21,292 nucleotides of DNA from an uncultured bacterium (GTDB taxonomy: Bacteria > Patescibacteriota > Minisyncoccia > Phycocordibacterales > CAIZIN01), in contig CAIZIN010000073.1 of NCBI GenBank assembly GCA_903933085.1, forward strand, positions 1-21,292, written 5' to 3'. Shown in pieces: positions 14,492 to 21,292 of this stretch. The position numbers and the translations under genes were made by a program. The notes beneath the pieces are model-generated. The model searched no databases. It was not told the DNA's origin and was given only the letters and a program-made list of their open reading frames with translations. Position 1 is the first letter of the stretch. The number at the start of each line of letters is the position of its first letter.

Positions 14492-15046
14492 ATGCTATAT
14501 ATAATTGGAGGTGTTTCAAGATCGGGGAAATCACTTCTTGCTCACAAAATTCTTAAAGAAAAATTAATACCGTTTTTTCCACTGGACGGATTAATTGGTA
14601 TGCTTACTCATTCTGCTCCAGAGCATGGAGTTCGACATCAGAATGATTTTGTTGATAAATCTGAAAAAACTTGGAAGTTTAGTAAAGAACTTTTTAAATA
14701 TCTTTTTAAGACACAAGAACTATATCTTGTTGAAGGTGATTGTATTCTTCCGAAACAAATTGCTGAACTACAGGTAGATTACCCACAAGAAATAAAATCT
14801 TGTTTTATGGGATATACTACATTGACAGCAAAACAAAAATTGGACTTAGTGCGCATGTACAACAAAGGAGAAGAAGATTGGACAAATAAACACGATGATG
14901 AGGCTATGCTAGAAATGATTGAAGCGATGATTGTATATAGTAAATATCTAAAAGGAGAATGTGAAAAATATAACATACCTTTCTTTGATGTTTCAGAAAA
15001 TTTTGAAAAAGTTCAGGATGAAGCGTATGAGTTTTTAATAGGATAG
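14492..15046 (+). CDS. P-loop nucleotide kinase-like protein
   Basis: 184 residues, soluble. The Walker A motif is at residues 7-14 (GVSRSGKS) immediately after the first strand, as in small kinases and other P-loop NTPases. A second hydrophobic strand ending in Asp (LYLVEGDCILP) could supply the Walker B or substrate-binding acid. The last part (KYNIPFFDVSENFEKVQDEA) resembles the end of nucleotide or sugar kinase folds. The substrate cannot be told from the sequence. It is monocistronic, with a -10 just before the start and a strong terminator behind. Confidence 0.7.
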   Translation: MLYIIGGVSRSGKSLLAHKILKEKLIPFFPLDGLIGMLTHSAPEHGVRHQNDFVDKSEKTWKFSKELFKYLFKTQELYLVEGDCILPKQIAELQVDYPQEIKSCFMGYTTLTAKQKLDLVRMYNKGEEDWTNKHDDEAMLEMIEAMIVYSKYLKGECEKYNIPFFDVSENFEKVQDEAYEFLIG

Positions 15047-15067
15047 AATTGAAAACAAACTGAATGC

Positions 15068-15105
15068 AAACTCCCCGCGCCGTAGGCGCGGGGAGTTTTG
15101 GGTTT
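15068..15105 (+). terminator. Strong intrinsic terminator
   Basis: A 14-bp GC-rich stem (15068-15081 with 15085-15098; core CTCCCCGCGCC) has a GTA loop and is followed by a T-rich tail (GGGTTTTCC). Confidence 0.8.
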
Positions 15106-15110
15106 TCCTT

Positions 15111-15135
15111 GATCCTCGCATTCGCAAGGATGACA
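15111..15135. repeat. REP-like half unit
   Basis: GATCCTCGCATTCGCAAGGA followed by TGACA: an imperfect hairpin plus ATGACA. The same sequence, inverted, forms one arm of the double element at 19320-19372. Confidence 0.65.
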
Positions 15136-15157
15136 ATGTAAAGAAGTTTCCATTCAT

Positions 15158-15206
15158 AATTCCTAATTCCTAATTCCTAATTCCTAATTCTTAATTCTTA
15201 ATTCTT
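15158..15206. repeat. 7-bp tandem repeat next to dnaE stop
   Basis: Seven perfect 7-mers in tandem: four AATTCCT followed by three AATTCTT, ending 1 bp before the dnaE stop codon. It is a simple-sequence tract likely to vary in copy number. Confidence 0.95.
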
Positions 15207-15207
15207 T

Positions 15208-18200
15208 TCAAATCAACGGTTTTATCGCGTCCGCGATTATACTTTCGGTGTCGTTTCGTTTGGACATTTTGCCTTTGATGGAGACGCAGGTTTCGGGGAT
15301 AACTAGGGCTTTGAATTGCTCTAGGGTTTTTGGGAAGAAGACAACTTCGATTGAAGAATCAAAATCTGATAATTTCACAAAGCACATCTTGTCACCTTTT
15401 TTTGTAAGAATTTCTTTTACTTCATCGATAAAACCAGAGACAACAACAACCATTTCTTCTTTGGCAACAGCTTTTGTTTGTTTGATTGTGGTACCTCTTT
15501 TTGAAAGTGCCTCTCTATATTTTTCAAGGGGGTGGCCGGAAACATAAAGGCCAAGTAATTCCTTTTCCCATAACAGACATTCATCTTTTGATGCTTCCTT
15601 CATTGGCAATAGACGAAGTGGTGGAAGTTCAATTGATCCTGCTCCAAAAAGTGAATCTTGATGTTCTGGTGCTCGTGCTACTTGTTTGTTGAATTCCAAA
15701 ATACCTTCCAAGTTCCCTAGCATTTGTCCGCGTTCACCAAAACTATCCATTGCTCCAGTTTTAATTAGAGCTTCTAAAGATTTTTTATTCAAATTTCTAT
15801 CACGAACTCTTGTGAGGAAATCTTCAAGAGAAACAAATTTTCCTCCAGCTTTTCTTTCATCAATTATTGCTTGACCGATTCCTTCGCCGAAGTTTTTTAT
15901 ACTTGTTAATCCAAAACGAATAATGTTGTTTGTTGCAGGTTCAGAAGTGACAGGAAGGGAATCAGAATGTGAAGCTAAATTTCGATCTTCGTTGGAATGA
16001 CATAAGGAAGGATCTTTTTTTGTAAGTGTAAAATCTCGGAAACATTCATTGATATCTGGCGGTAAAACAGGGATGCCTAGGCGCTTACATTCAGCAACGG
16101 ATTCAGAAACTTTTTCCAAGTCCCCTGCTTCATGTGTAAGAATTGCAGTCATATATTCTCCTGGGTAATTAGCTTTGAAATATGCCGTCTGATATGCAAC
16201 ACGTCCATAAGAAACAGAGTGAGCTTTGTTGAAACCGTAAGCAGCAAAAGGTTCGATCCATGCCCAAATTTCTTTTGCTTTTGTTTCTGACCATCCAGAA
16301 TTTTTTATACATCCTTCGATAAATTTCGCTTTCTGCTTTTCCATTTCTTCTGGATTTTTCTTACCAACGGCTTTTCGAAATTTATCCACTTCACCCCAAG
16401 AGTAGCCGGCAAGTTTGTTGGCCATCATCAAAAGGTCATCTTGATATACAAGAATCCCGTAAGTTTTTCTTAAAATAGGTTCAAGTGCTGGATCTGGATA
16501 TTTAATTAATTTTGGATTGTGTTTTCGTGCAATATAGTCAGGAATAAATTGAAGTGGACCCGGGCGATAGAGTGCCACCATCGCATTGATATCGTGAATT
16601 GAGTTCGGTCGAAGTTCCATTAAATGTTTGGTCATACCCCCTCCATTTAATTGGAAAAGGTCGGCCGTCTCTCCACGTGCAAGCATTTCATATGTTTTTT
16701 TATCTGCAATATCCATTGTATCGAGATCAATTTTTGTTCCATGAAAGCGCTCGATGAGTTTTAGAGTATCAGCAATGATAGAAAGGTTTTTCAAACCAAG
16801 GAAGTCAAATTTTAGAAGGCCAGCTTCCTCAATGGAGTACATGTCATATTGTGAAATGATTTTAGTTTCACCTTTTGTGTCGAGCTGAAGAGGGGTGAAG
16901 TCAGTGAGTTCAGTCGGAGCAATAACCACACCGGCTGCATGCACGGAAATATGTCTTGCGTTCCCTTCAATCTTTTTTGCCATATCTATAATGGTTTCTG
17001 TTTCTGGGTCAGAATTGTAAAGTTTTTTAAGTTCAGGTTCAATTTCAAGAGCATGTTCAATTGTCATCGGAAAGCCCTGGGAGCCGATAGGGATGAGCTT
17101 TGAAATTTGGTCGCCCTTTGAATAAGGAAAGCCCATAGCTCGTGCTACGTCCTTTACAGAGCCTCGGGCGGCCATTGTACCGAAGGTTCCAATTTGAGCC
17201 ACCTTATCATGGCCATATTTTTGTCGGGCATATTCGACCATTTCATCACGCCTATTATCGGCGTAGTCCATATCAATATCGGGAGCACTCGGTCGGTCTG
17301 GATTTAGAAATCGTTCAAAAGGAATTTCATATTCAAGAGGGTTGATGTTTGTAATACCAGAAAGAAAAGTTACCATCGAACCAGAAACCGAACCTCTAAT
17401 ATTTGAAAGAATTCCGTGTGTTCTTGCATAAAGTAGAAGATCGGCCACCACAAGAAAATATGGGGAATAACCTTTGGTGCGAATAACACCAAGCTCGTAC
17501 TCAACTCTTTCTAGTACTTCCGGAGATTGTTCGATTTCTCTTTTTGAAAAACCTTCATATACGACTCGTCTGAGTTCATCGTCGGCATTTGTCCCTTCGG
17601 GTAAAATCATTTTTGGGAATACCCATTTGCCAAGTTCGATTGTTACATTACACATCTCAGATATTTTTACTGAGTTCTCGAGTGCATCGGGTTCATTTTT
17701 GAAAAGTTTAACAGCTTCATCCTGAGTTAGAAAAGAAAAGTCTGCATCCTCATCCTCATCTTTGTCGCGGAGACTTGAATTTTTTTGAATAGCAATAACT
17801 GTATCGCGAGCTCTTTTATCATCTTTATTTAAATAATAAACATCAGAGGCTGCAACTATTGGAACTCCATGTAATCGAGCAAATTCAATCAGTTTTTTCA
17901 TACTCACTTCATGTCCATTTATTTCTGGATGATGAGTTATTTCTATATATAAATCTTTATAAGTTTTTTTGTAGAAGGAAAGTGCTTCCTCGGCTTTTTC
18001 TAAATTATTGTGATTGAGTGAAGATGCTATATCTCCATTAAAAGATGGAATAATAGCTACGATTCCCTCGTTTAATTCTTCCATCAATTCTCTGTCTATT
18101 CGAGGTTTGTAATAAAAGCCTTCAAGATTGGAGCGAGTTACAAGCTTTACTAAATTTCTATAACCCGTCATATCTTTTGCAAGTAGAACAATGCGTGAGT

Positions 18201-18456
18201 GTTTATTATCAACACGATGTTCCTTGTCGAGTCTTGTTCGAGCGGCTATATAGAAATCTACACCAATAATTGCTTTCATTTCTGCTTTTGTACACTCCTG
18301 TATAAATTCAATTGTGGCGTACATATTACCTGCATCGGTTAGAGCAATAGCATCCATTCCATCTTTTTTTGCAGTTTTTATAAGCTCACCAACTTTTGGA
18401 AGGGCACTTAATAAAGAATAATGACTGTGTGTATGTAGGTGGATGAATTTAGACAT
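15208..18456 (-). CDS. dnaE: DNA polymerase III subunit alpha
   Basis: Replicative DNA polymerase catalytic subunit, 1082 residues (E. coli 1160). The N-terminal PHP domain starts with HLHTHSHYSLLSA (6-18). The C-family polymerase core has GSVSGSMV (355-362), catalytic Asp 393 and 395 in PDIDMD and Asp 551 in KFDFLGL, matching E. coli D401/D403/D555. Also visible are ARHISVHAAGV (500-510), YRPGPLQFIPDYIARK and EPFAAYGFNKAHSVSYG. A helix-hairpin-helix region (IKNFGEGI...LEDFLTRV) and a C-terminal OB fold (about 985-1080) follow. The tau-binding tail is short or absent. Residues about 812-843 are a low-conservation insertion that resembles the local REP-like repeats. The start at 18456 has a TATAAT 11 nt upstream and no Shine-Dalgarno. 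Confidence 0.96.
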   Translation of the reverse strand: MSKFIHLHTHSHYSLLSALPKVGELIKTAKKDGMDAIALTDAGNMYATIEFIQECTKAEMKAIIGVDFYIAARTRLDKEHRVDNKHSRIVLLAKDMTGYRNLVKLVTRSNLEGFYYKPRIDRELMEELNEGIVAIIPSFNGDIASSLNHNNLEKAEEALSFYKKTYKDLYIEITHHPEINGHEVSMKKLIEFARLHGVPIVAASDVYYLNKDDKRARDTVIAIQKNSSLRDKDEDEDADFSFLTQDEAVKLFKNEPDALENSVKISEMCNVTIELGKWVFPKMILPEGTNADDELRRVVYEGFSKREIEQSPEVLERVEYELGVIRTKGYSPYFLVVADLLLYARTHGILSNIRGSVSGSMVTFLSGITNINPLEYEIPFERFLNPDRPSAPDIDMDYADNRRDEMVEYARQKYGHDKVAQIGTFGTMAARGSVKDVARAMGFPYSKGDQISKLIPIGSQGFPMTIEHALEIEPELKKLYNSDPETETIIDMAKKIEGNARHISVHAAGVVIAPTELTDFTPLQLDTKGETKIISQYDMYSIEEAGLLKFDFLGLKNLSIIADTLKLIERFHGTKIDLDTMDIADKKTYEMLARGETADLFQLNGGGMTKHLMELRPNSIHDINAMVALYRPGPLQFIPDYIARKHNPKLIKYPDPALEPILRKTYGILVYQDDLLMMANKLAGYSWGEVDKFRKAVGKKNPEEMEKQKAKFIEGCIKNSGWSETKAKEIWAWIEPFAAYGFNKAHSVSYGRVAYQTAYFKANYPGEYMTAILTHEAGDLEKVSESVAECKRLGIPVLPPDINECFRDFTLTKKDPSLCHSNEDRNLASHSDSLPVTSEPATNNIIRFGLTSIKNFGEGIGQAIIDERKAGGKFVSLEDFLTRVRDRNLNKKSLEALIKTGAMDSFGERGQMLGNLEGILEFNKQVARAPEHQDSLFGAGSIELPPLRLLPMKEASKDECLLWEKELLGLYVSGHPLEKYREALSKRGTTIKQTKAVAKEEMVVVVSGFIDEVKEILTKKGDKMCFVKLSDFDSSIEVVFFPKTLEQFKALVIPETCVSIKGKMSKRNDTESIIADAIKPLI
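15928..16020 (-). repeat. Repeat-derived in-frame insertion in dnaE
   Basis: Encodes about 31 residues including DPSLCHSNEDRNLASHSDS, between the conserved DINECFRDFTL and IIRFGLTSIKN. Read on the minus strand, the DNA has GATCCTTCCTTATGTCATTC followed about 45 bp later by a diverged copy (GATTCCCTTCCTGTCACTTC). TGTCATTC is the same end motif found in the intergenic repeat at 18517. Confidence 0.6.
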
Positions 18457-18467
18457 TTATGGATGTG

Positions 18468-18473
18468 ATTATA
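18468..18473 (-). promoter_or_regulatory. dnaE -10 element
   Basis: TATAAT on the minus strand ends 11 nt before the dnaE ATG, giving a leader of about 4 nt. No clear -35 is seen. Confidence 0.45.
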
Positions 18474-18516
18474 TTGAAATTACAATAATTTCTTTTTGCC
18501 CTAGTTCTATATTTGT

Positions 18517-18590
18517 TGTCATTCCCGCGGAGGCGGGAATCCAGTCTGAAAAATGCGGACTTGGATCCCCGGGAGTACCCGAGGATGACA
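18517..18590. repeat. Double-hairpin REP-like element, TGTCAT...ATGACA
   Basis: A 74-bp element with outer inverted ends TGTCAT and ATGACA. The left hairpin is ATTCCCGC/GCGGGAAT; the right is an imperfect GGATCCCCGGGAGTACCCGA hairpin. It lies between dnaE and the DUF1566-like gene. Confidence 0.75.
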
Positions 18591-18662
18591 GAGGGATTAG
18601 GGTATGAAAGTAATTATTGGTATTAGTTGTATTATAGCCGAAAATGGGTAAAAGTACGCATA

Positions 18663-18691
18663 TTGACTTTGGTTTGATGTTGACGTAAGGT
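18663..18691 (+). promoter_or_regulatory. Candidate promoter of DUF1566-like gene
   Basis: TTGACT (18663-18668), 17 nt, TAAGGT (18686-18691). The -35 is good and the -10 weak. GGAAAG at 18699-18704, 7 nt before the ATG, may be a Shine-Dalgarno. Confidence 0.4.
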
Positions 18692-18711
18692 TTCCTTTGG
18701 AAAGTAACCCT

Positions 18712-19269
18712 ATGAAAACAAAATCGAAATGGAAGTTAAGAATCATGAAATCGATCATTTATTCGTTAGTGATCATTCTGCTGTTTATGTTGGTTGATTC
18801 ATTGTTTTTTAAGCAAAGTCGTCGGACTCGGTCGGAGTGGGAATATCTTATTGCCATTATTTGTGTGGGTTCGTGTTATTGTGTTTTTAGAGAATCTACG
18901 GGAGAAGAAAGTCGGAGGAGAGGCTTGGATAAATTGGATTCATTTTTTTCTGGAAAGCATAATGACACAGAGCCTGAAAAAGTCTCCGTTGAGAAGGTTC
19001 CACGTTTGAAATGGAGTACCTTGATGGGGCCGAGTACTCGGGAACAAGTACAAAAGGTTATTGAGCGGAAAGGAAAGGGTTGGCGTTTGCCTACTGAGTC
19101 CGAACTGACGGGTTGTTACATCGAATGCCCATATTTTCATACGTACTCACACGGACTAAGTTATTGGTTGCAGAGAGAAGCATCATTAATAGAGCGTAAT
19201 GGGAGTCTGGTTTGTCGGAATGTTTCCTCTGATACAAAAGCAAATTTTTGTTTGGTCCGTGAAATTTGA
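18712..19269 (+). CDS. Membrane protein with DUF1566-like C-terminus
   Basis: 185 residues from the ATG at 18712; an in-frame TTG at 18697 is an alternative. Two hydrophobic segments near the N-terminus (IIYSLVIILLFMLVD and YLIAIICVGSCYCVF) make a short membrane hairpin. A charged Arg-rich linker follows. The C-terminal ~85 residues fit the DUF1566/Lcl_C pattern: GWRLPTESELTGCY, a central SYWLQREAS in place of the usual YWSS, and the ending FCLVREI. The function of this fold here is unknown. The gene is GC-richer and Arg-richer than most neighbours, and lies between two REP-like double hairpins, so recent acquisition is possible. Confidence 0.65.
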   Translation: MKTKSKWKLRIMKSIIYSLVIILLFMLVDSLFFKQSRRTRSEWEYLIAIICVGSCYCVFRESTGEESRRRGLDKLDSFFSGKHNDTEPEKVSVEKVPRLKWSTLMGPSTREQVQKVIERKGKGWRLPTESELTGCYIECPYFHTYSHGLSYWLQREASLIERNGSLVCRNVSSDTKANFCLVREI

Positions 19270-19276
19270 ATTCACC

Positions 19277-19307
19277 ACCACACTGTGCAAACGGTGTGGT
19301 ATTTTTT
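19277..19307 (+). terminator. Intrinsic terminator
   Basis: ACCACAC (19277-19283) pairs with GTGTGGT (19294-19300), followed by ATTTTTTAT. Confidence 0.8.
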
Positions 19308-19319
19308 ATGCGCCGTATC

Positions 19320-19372
19320 GTCATCCTTGCGAATGCGAGGATCCATGGATTCTCGTATTCGCAAGAATGACA
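19320..19372. repeat. Double-hairpin REP-like element, GTCAT...ATGAC
   Basis: Outer inverted ends GTCAT and ATGAC. Two hairpins (CCTTGCGAATGCGAGG and TTCTCGTATTCGCAAGAA) flank a central GGATCCATGGAT. The architecture is the same as at 18517-18590 with different stem sequence. Confidence 0.75.
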
Positions 19373-19411
19373 GAATATAGATAGGGATGACAGAAAGAGG
19401 TTAAACTTTGA

Positions 19412-19417
19412 TATAAT
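19412..19417 (+). promoter_or_regulatory. rnhB -10 element
   Basis: TATAAT lies 8 nt before the ATG at 19426, so a leaderless mRNA is likely. An ATGACA 19 nt upstream (19387-19392) might act as -35. Confidence 0.45.
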
Positions 19418-19425
19418 CAAATGAA

Positions 19426-20022
19426 ATGAAAGGAGTGAAAAAAGAAAGAAAAGATTTTGTGGGAATAGACGAAGTAGGGCGCGGACCTTTGGCGGGGCCT
19501 GTAGCTGTTTGTGCATTCTTGTGGTATGGAGAAAGATTTCCAAAAGAATTGAAGGGGATTAAGGATTCAAAAAAAATTTCAGAGAAGAAAAGAAATGAGT
19601 GGTATGAAAAAATTTTAAAATTTAAAAAAGAAAGGAAGTGTGGATTCAAGGTTTCGTATAAGTCTGCAAAATATATTGATAAATGGGGAATTAGTAGGGC
19701 AATAAAAGAGTGCCTAAAAAGTGCCCTGACTCCCCTGCCCTTAAATCCAAAAAAAGTAACAGTGCTTTTAGATGGGGGTTTGAAGGCACCTAAAGAATAT
19801 TTGAATCAGGAGACAATAATTAAAGGTGATACAAAGGAGTTTGTTATAAGTGCTGGGGCGATCGTGGCCAAAGTTTCTAGAGATAAACTGATGAATAAAT
19901 TGAGTAAAAAATTTCCAAAGTATGAATTTGAAAAACATAAAGGATATGGAACCCTCAAGCACCGCAAGGCCTTAAGTGACTTTGGGGTTTGCGAGGAACA
20001 TAGAAAAAGTTTCATACACTGA
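19426..20022 (+). CDS. rnhB: Ribonuclease HII
   Basis: Cleaves RNA in RNA-DNA hybrids and removes single ribonucleotides misincorporated in DNA. Its 198 residues match the usual family length. The catalytic acids are visible: D15 and E16 in IDEVGRGPLAGPV (with G18, R19, G20), D116 in VLLDGG and D153 in AKVSRD. The typical HKGYGT (171-176) and a final GVCEEHRKSF are present. The start at 19426 follows a -10 at leaderless distance. An earlier ATG at 19421 runs into a stop after two codons. It lies upstream of rpmF on the same strand, with a separate rpmF promoter. Confidence 0.95.
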   Translation: MKGVKKERKDFVGIDEVGRGPLAGPVAVCAFLWYGERFPKELKGIKDSKKISEKKRNEWYEKILKFKKERKCGFKVSYKSAKYIDKWGISRAIKECLKSALTPLPLNPKKVTVLLDGGLKAPKEYLNQETIIKGDTKEFVISAGAIVAKVSRDKLMNKLSKKFPKYEFEKHKGYGTLKHRKALSDFGVCEEHRKSFIH

Positions 20023-20038
20023 AATATGAACAAAGCTC

Positions 20039-20066
20039 TTGTTATTTATTCTATTCCGTGTATAAT
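20039..20066 (+). promoter_or_regulatory. rpmF promoter
   Basis: TTGTTA (20039-20044), 16 nt, TATAAT (20061-20066). The ATG at 20076 is 9 nt downstream, giving a leader of 0-3 nt. This rejects the upstream ATG at 20058, which would precede the -10. Confidence 0.65.
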
Positions 20067-20075
20067 AGTCCCATT

Positions 20076-20303
20076 ATGGTAATTCGAATGCGACATACAA
20101 GGGCTCATACTGGCAACCGACGAAGTCATCATGCGCTTAAAGCAAAAAATCCTTCTCTTTGTAAGGAGTGTGGTCATCCGCGTCTTCCTCATACTGTTTG
20201 TGCGAACTGCGGTATGTACAGAGGAAGAAAGGTTGTTGACGTCGCTCTAAAGACAGAGAAAAAGTTAAAAAAGAAATCAAAGAAAAGTGAAGCTGCCAAG
20301 TAG
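20076..20303 (+). CDS. rpmF: Ribosomal protein bL32
   Basis: Large-subunit protein of 75 residues. The N-terminus has the family pattern of basic residues (MRHTRAHTGNRRSHHAL). A four-Cys zinc ribbon follows: CKEC, then CANC 16 residues later, with GMYRGRKVVDV behind, as in zinc-binding L32. The C-terminal tail is Lys-rich (KTEKKLKKKSKKS). The start at 20076 is chosen from the promoter. The terminator overlaps the stop codon. Location upstream of nusB is compatible with a ribosome-and-transcription gene cluster. Confidence 0.93.
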   Translation: MVIRMRHTRAHTGNRRSHHALKAKNPSLCKECGHPRLPHTVCANCGMYRGRKVVDVALKTEKKLKKKSKKSEAAK

Positions 20304-20312
20304 GCAGTTTTT
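20293..20312 (+). terminator. Terminator overlapping rpmF stop
   Basis: CTGCC-AAGTA-GGCAG hairpin followed by TTTTTC. The TAG stop lies in the loop and right arm. Confidence 0.75.
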
Positions 20313-20406
20313 CTTTTATCTTTTTTATTGAAACTTAGTTTAGTGTGTTTGGTAAGGGAAAAATGTGTAAGTAAAAGCTTAGTAGAGTAAATGTGTATAA
20401 GTAAAT

Positions 20407-20435
20407 TTGTAAAAAGTTCTTTAATGTTTTAAAAT
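20407..20435 (+). promoter_or_regulatory. nusB-Nudix promoter
   Basis: TTGTAA (20407-20412), 17 nt, TAAAAT (20430-20435). The ATG at 20444 is 8 nt downstream, and no Shine-Dalgarno is present. Just before it, AAATGTGTAAGTAAA recurs nearly unchanged as a short direct repeat. Confidence 0.6.
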
Positions 20436-20443
20436 ATATCCAT

Positions 20444-21292
20444 ATGGCAAACAGGCACCTTTCACGTTCTATTGTTTTACAAACACTCTTCGAGTGGGAC
20501 TTTCTTAATAAAGACATCAAAGAGTTAAAAGATATGCTTTCACGTAATGTGAAAGAGTTTGCTCCTGGTATGGGTGATGAAGGTTTTATGGTTAAACTTC
20601 TGGATGGGGTTATCGCAAAAAAAGTTGACCTTGATCAGATTATCACAAAAGCTGCACCAGATTGGCCAATAGAAAAAATTGCTACCATAGACAGAAATGT
20701 TTTGCGTATAGGTCTTTTCGAATTACTCTTTTCAGCTCGCAATGAAGTTCCTCCAAAGGTTGCTATCAATGAAGCTATTGAACTCGCAAAAACATATGGC
20801 GGAGAGACGAGTGGTAAATTTGTAAACGGAGTTCTTGGAGCTGTCTATAAAGAACTTGGCGAACCAGGTAAAGAAGAAGTTTCAAAGAAAAAAAGGCAAG
20901 AAATCCCATATGAAGAAATGCCAATCAAGAGGCTTGGTGGAGCTGTGGTTTATGCAAGAGAAGGTGATCAAATATACTTAGCTCTTGTTCACGATGTTTT
21001 CGGTCACTGGACTCTTTCGAAAGGTGGAATTGAAAAGGATGAAGATATAAAAACTGGAACCGTTAGAGAAATCAAAGAAGAAATAGGTCTCGATATTGAT
21101 ATTAAAGATGAATTGGGAAGTAATGAATATATTGCTTCTGATCCAGAGCTTGGAAAGATACGAAAACAGGTAAATTACTTTTTAGCTGAGTCTCCTTTTG
21201 TGGATTTAGGTTTTCATAAAACAGGAGGTCTTGATGATGCAAAGTGGTTTAAGATTGTAAATATTCTTGACTTAAATCTATATGACGATATA
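20444..21292 (+). CDS. nusB: NusB-Nudix hydrolase fusion protein (3' end outside window)
   Basis: Open for 283 codons to the window edge without a stop. Residues 1 to about 140 are NusB, the NusE partner in antitermination and rRNA transcription: NRHLSRSIVLQTLFEWDF, then IATIDRNVLRIGLFELLF, PPKVAINEAIELAKTYGGE and SGKFVNGVLGAVYKEL. After a short Lys/Glu linker (about 140-158), residues about 161 onward are a Nudix domain: LGGAVVYAREGDQIYLALV, HWTLSKGGIEKDE, and a complete Nudix box G-x5-E-x7-REIKEEIGL. The box is intact, so pyrophosphohydrolase activity on a nucleotide substrate is expected, with HWTLSKG resembling MutT/Ap4A-type enzymes. The join is in one frame without a stop or restart site. 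Confidence 0.9.
   Translation, partial: MANRHLSRSIVLQTLFEWDFLNKDIKELKDMLSRNVKEFAPGMGDEGFMVKLLDGVIAKKVDLDQIITKAAPDWPIEKIATIDRNVLRIGLFELLFSARNEVPPKVAINEAIELAKTYGGETSGKFVNGVLGAVYKELGEPGKEEVSKKKRQEIPYEEMPIKRLGGAVVYAREGDQIYLALVHDVFGHWTLSKGGIEKDEDIKTGTVREIKEEIGLDIDIKDELGSNEYIASDPELGKIRKQVNYFLAESPFVDLGFHKTGGLDDAKWFKIVNILDLNLYDDI

Noticed and set aside
17474..17725. Plus-strand frame opposite dnaE
   Set aside because: Opposite conserved polymerase sequence; Ser-rich composition is typical of antisense shadows.
19091..19543. Minus-strand frame spanning a repeat between the DUF1566-like gene and rnhB
   Set aside because: It crosses two genes on the other strand and a REP-like element; the protein resembles the usual spurious translation of such repeats.
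1..21292. tRNA, rRNA or other structured RNA genes
   Set aside because: No cloverleaf with the conserved T-loop GTTCGANNC pattern, rRNA segment or recognised riboswitch was seen by eye in the intergenic regions; a covariance search was not possible.

Overview
This window looks like a low-GC, streamlined bacterial genome of the Candidate Phyla Radiation (Patescibacteria, most like Parcubacteria). That is inferred from gene content and style, not from a database match. The pointers are stripped-down aminoacyl-tRNA synthetases, a standalone PaaX/Cas2-like winged-helix protein, small PEGA, CARDB and sortase surface proteins, almost no Shine-Dalgarno sequences, and dispersed palindromic repeats between (and apparently inside) genes. 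The standard code is used, with no in-frame UGA in the core genes.

Layout. 1-252: repeats. 253-3807 (+): PEGA membrane protein, pheS and pheT, packed as one operon. 3838-4432: a palindrome and an unrecognised minus-strand gene. 4542-6629 (+): gyrB. 6710-10370: a cell-surface locus with a CARDB protein (-) divergent from a sortase (+), followed by a large Tyr/Gly/Cys-rich repeat protein that ends in a sortase-type sorting signal. 10422-12308 (-): thrS. 12408-12812 (+): unknown. 12880-13554: a PaaX/Cas2-like gene between two nearly identical 40-46 bp palindromes. 13551-14365: a C-depleted T/G tract, a promoter with a G9 tract in its spacer, and a hotdog-fold gene. 14492-15046: a P-loop protein. 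15208-18456 (-): dnaE. 18712-19269: a DUF1566-like membrane protein. 19426-20303: rnhB and rpmF. 20444-end: a NusB-Nudix fusion cut by the window edge.

How the genes work together. Most are replication, transcription and translation housekeeping genes (gyrB, dnaE, rnhB, nusB, pheST, thrS, rpmF). The main accessory modules are the sortase-substrate locus and the palindrome-flanked Cas2-like gene. Many genes have a -10 hexamer only about 5-12 nt before the start codon, which points to widespread leaderless or near-leaderless mRNAs. Several starts were re-chosen on this basis.

A repeat family built on GTCAT...ATGAC hairpins lies between genes, and related sequence appears in-frame within dnaE. 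A second repeat-like insertion lies in thrS.
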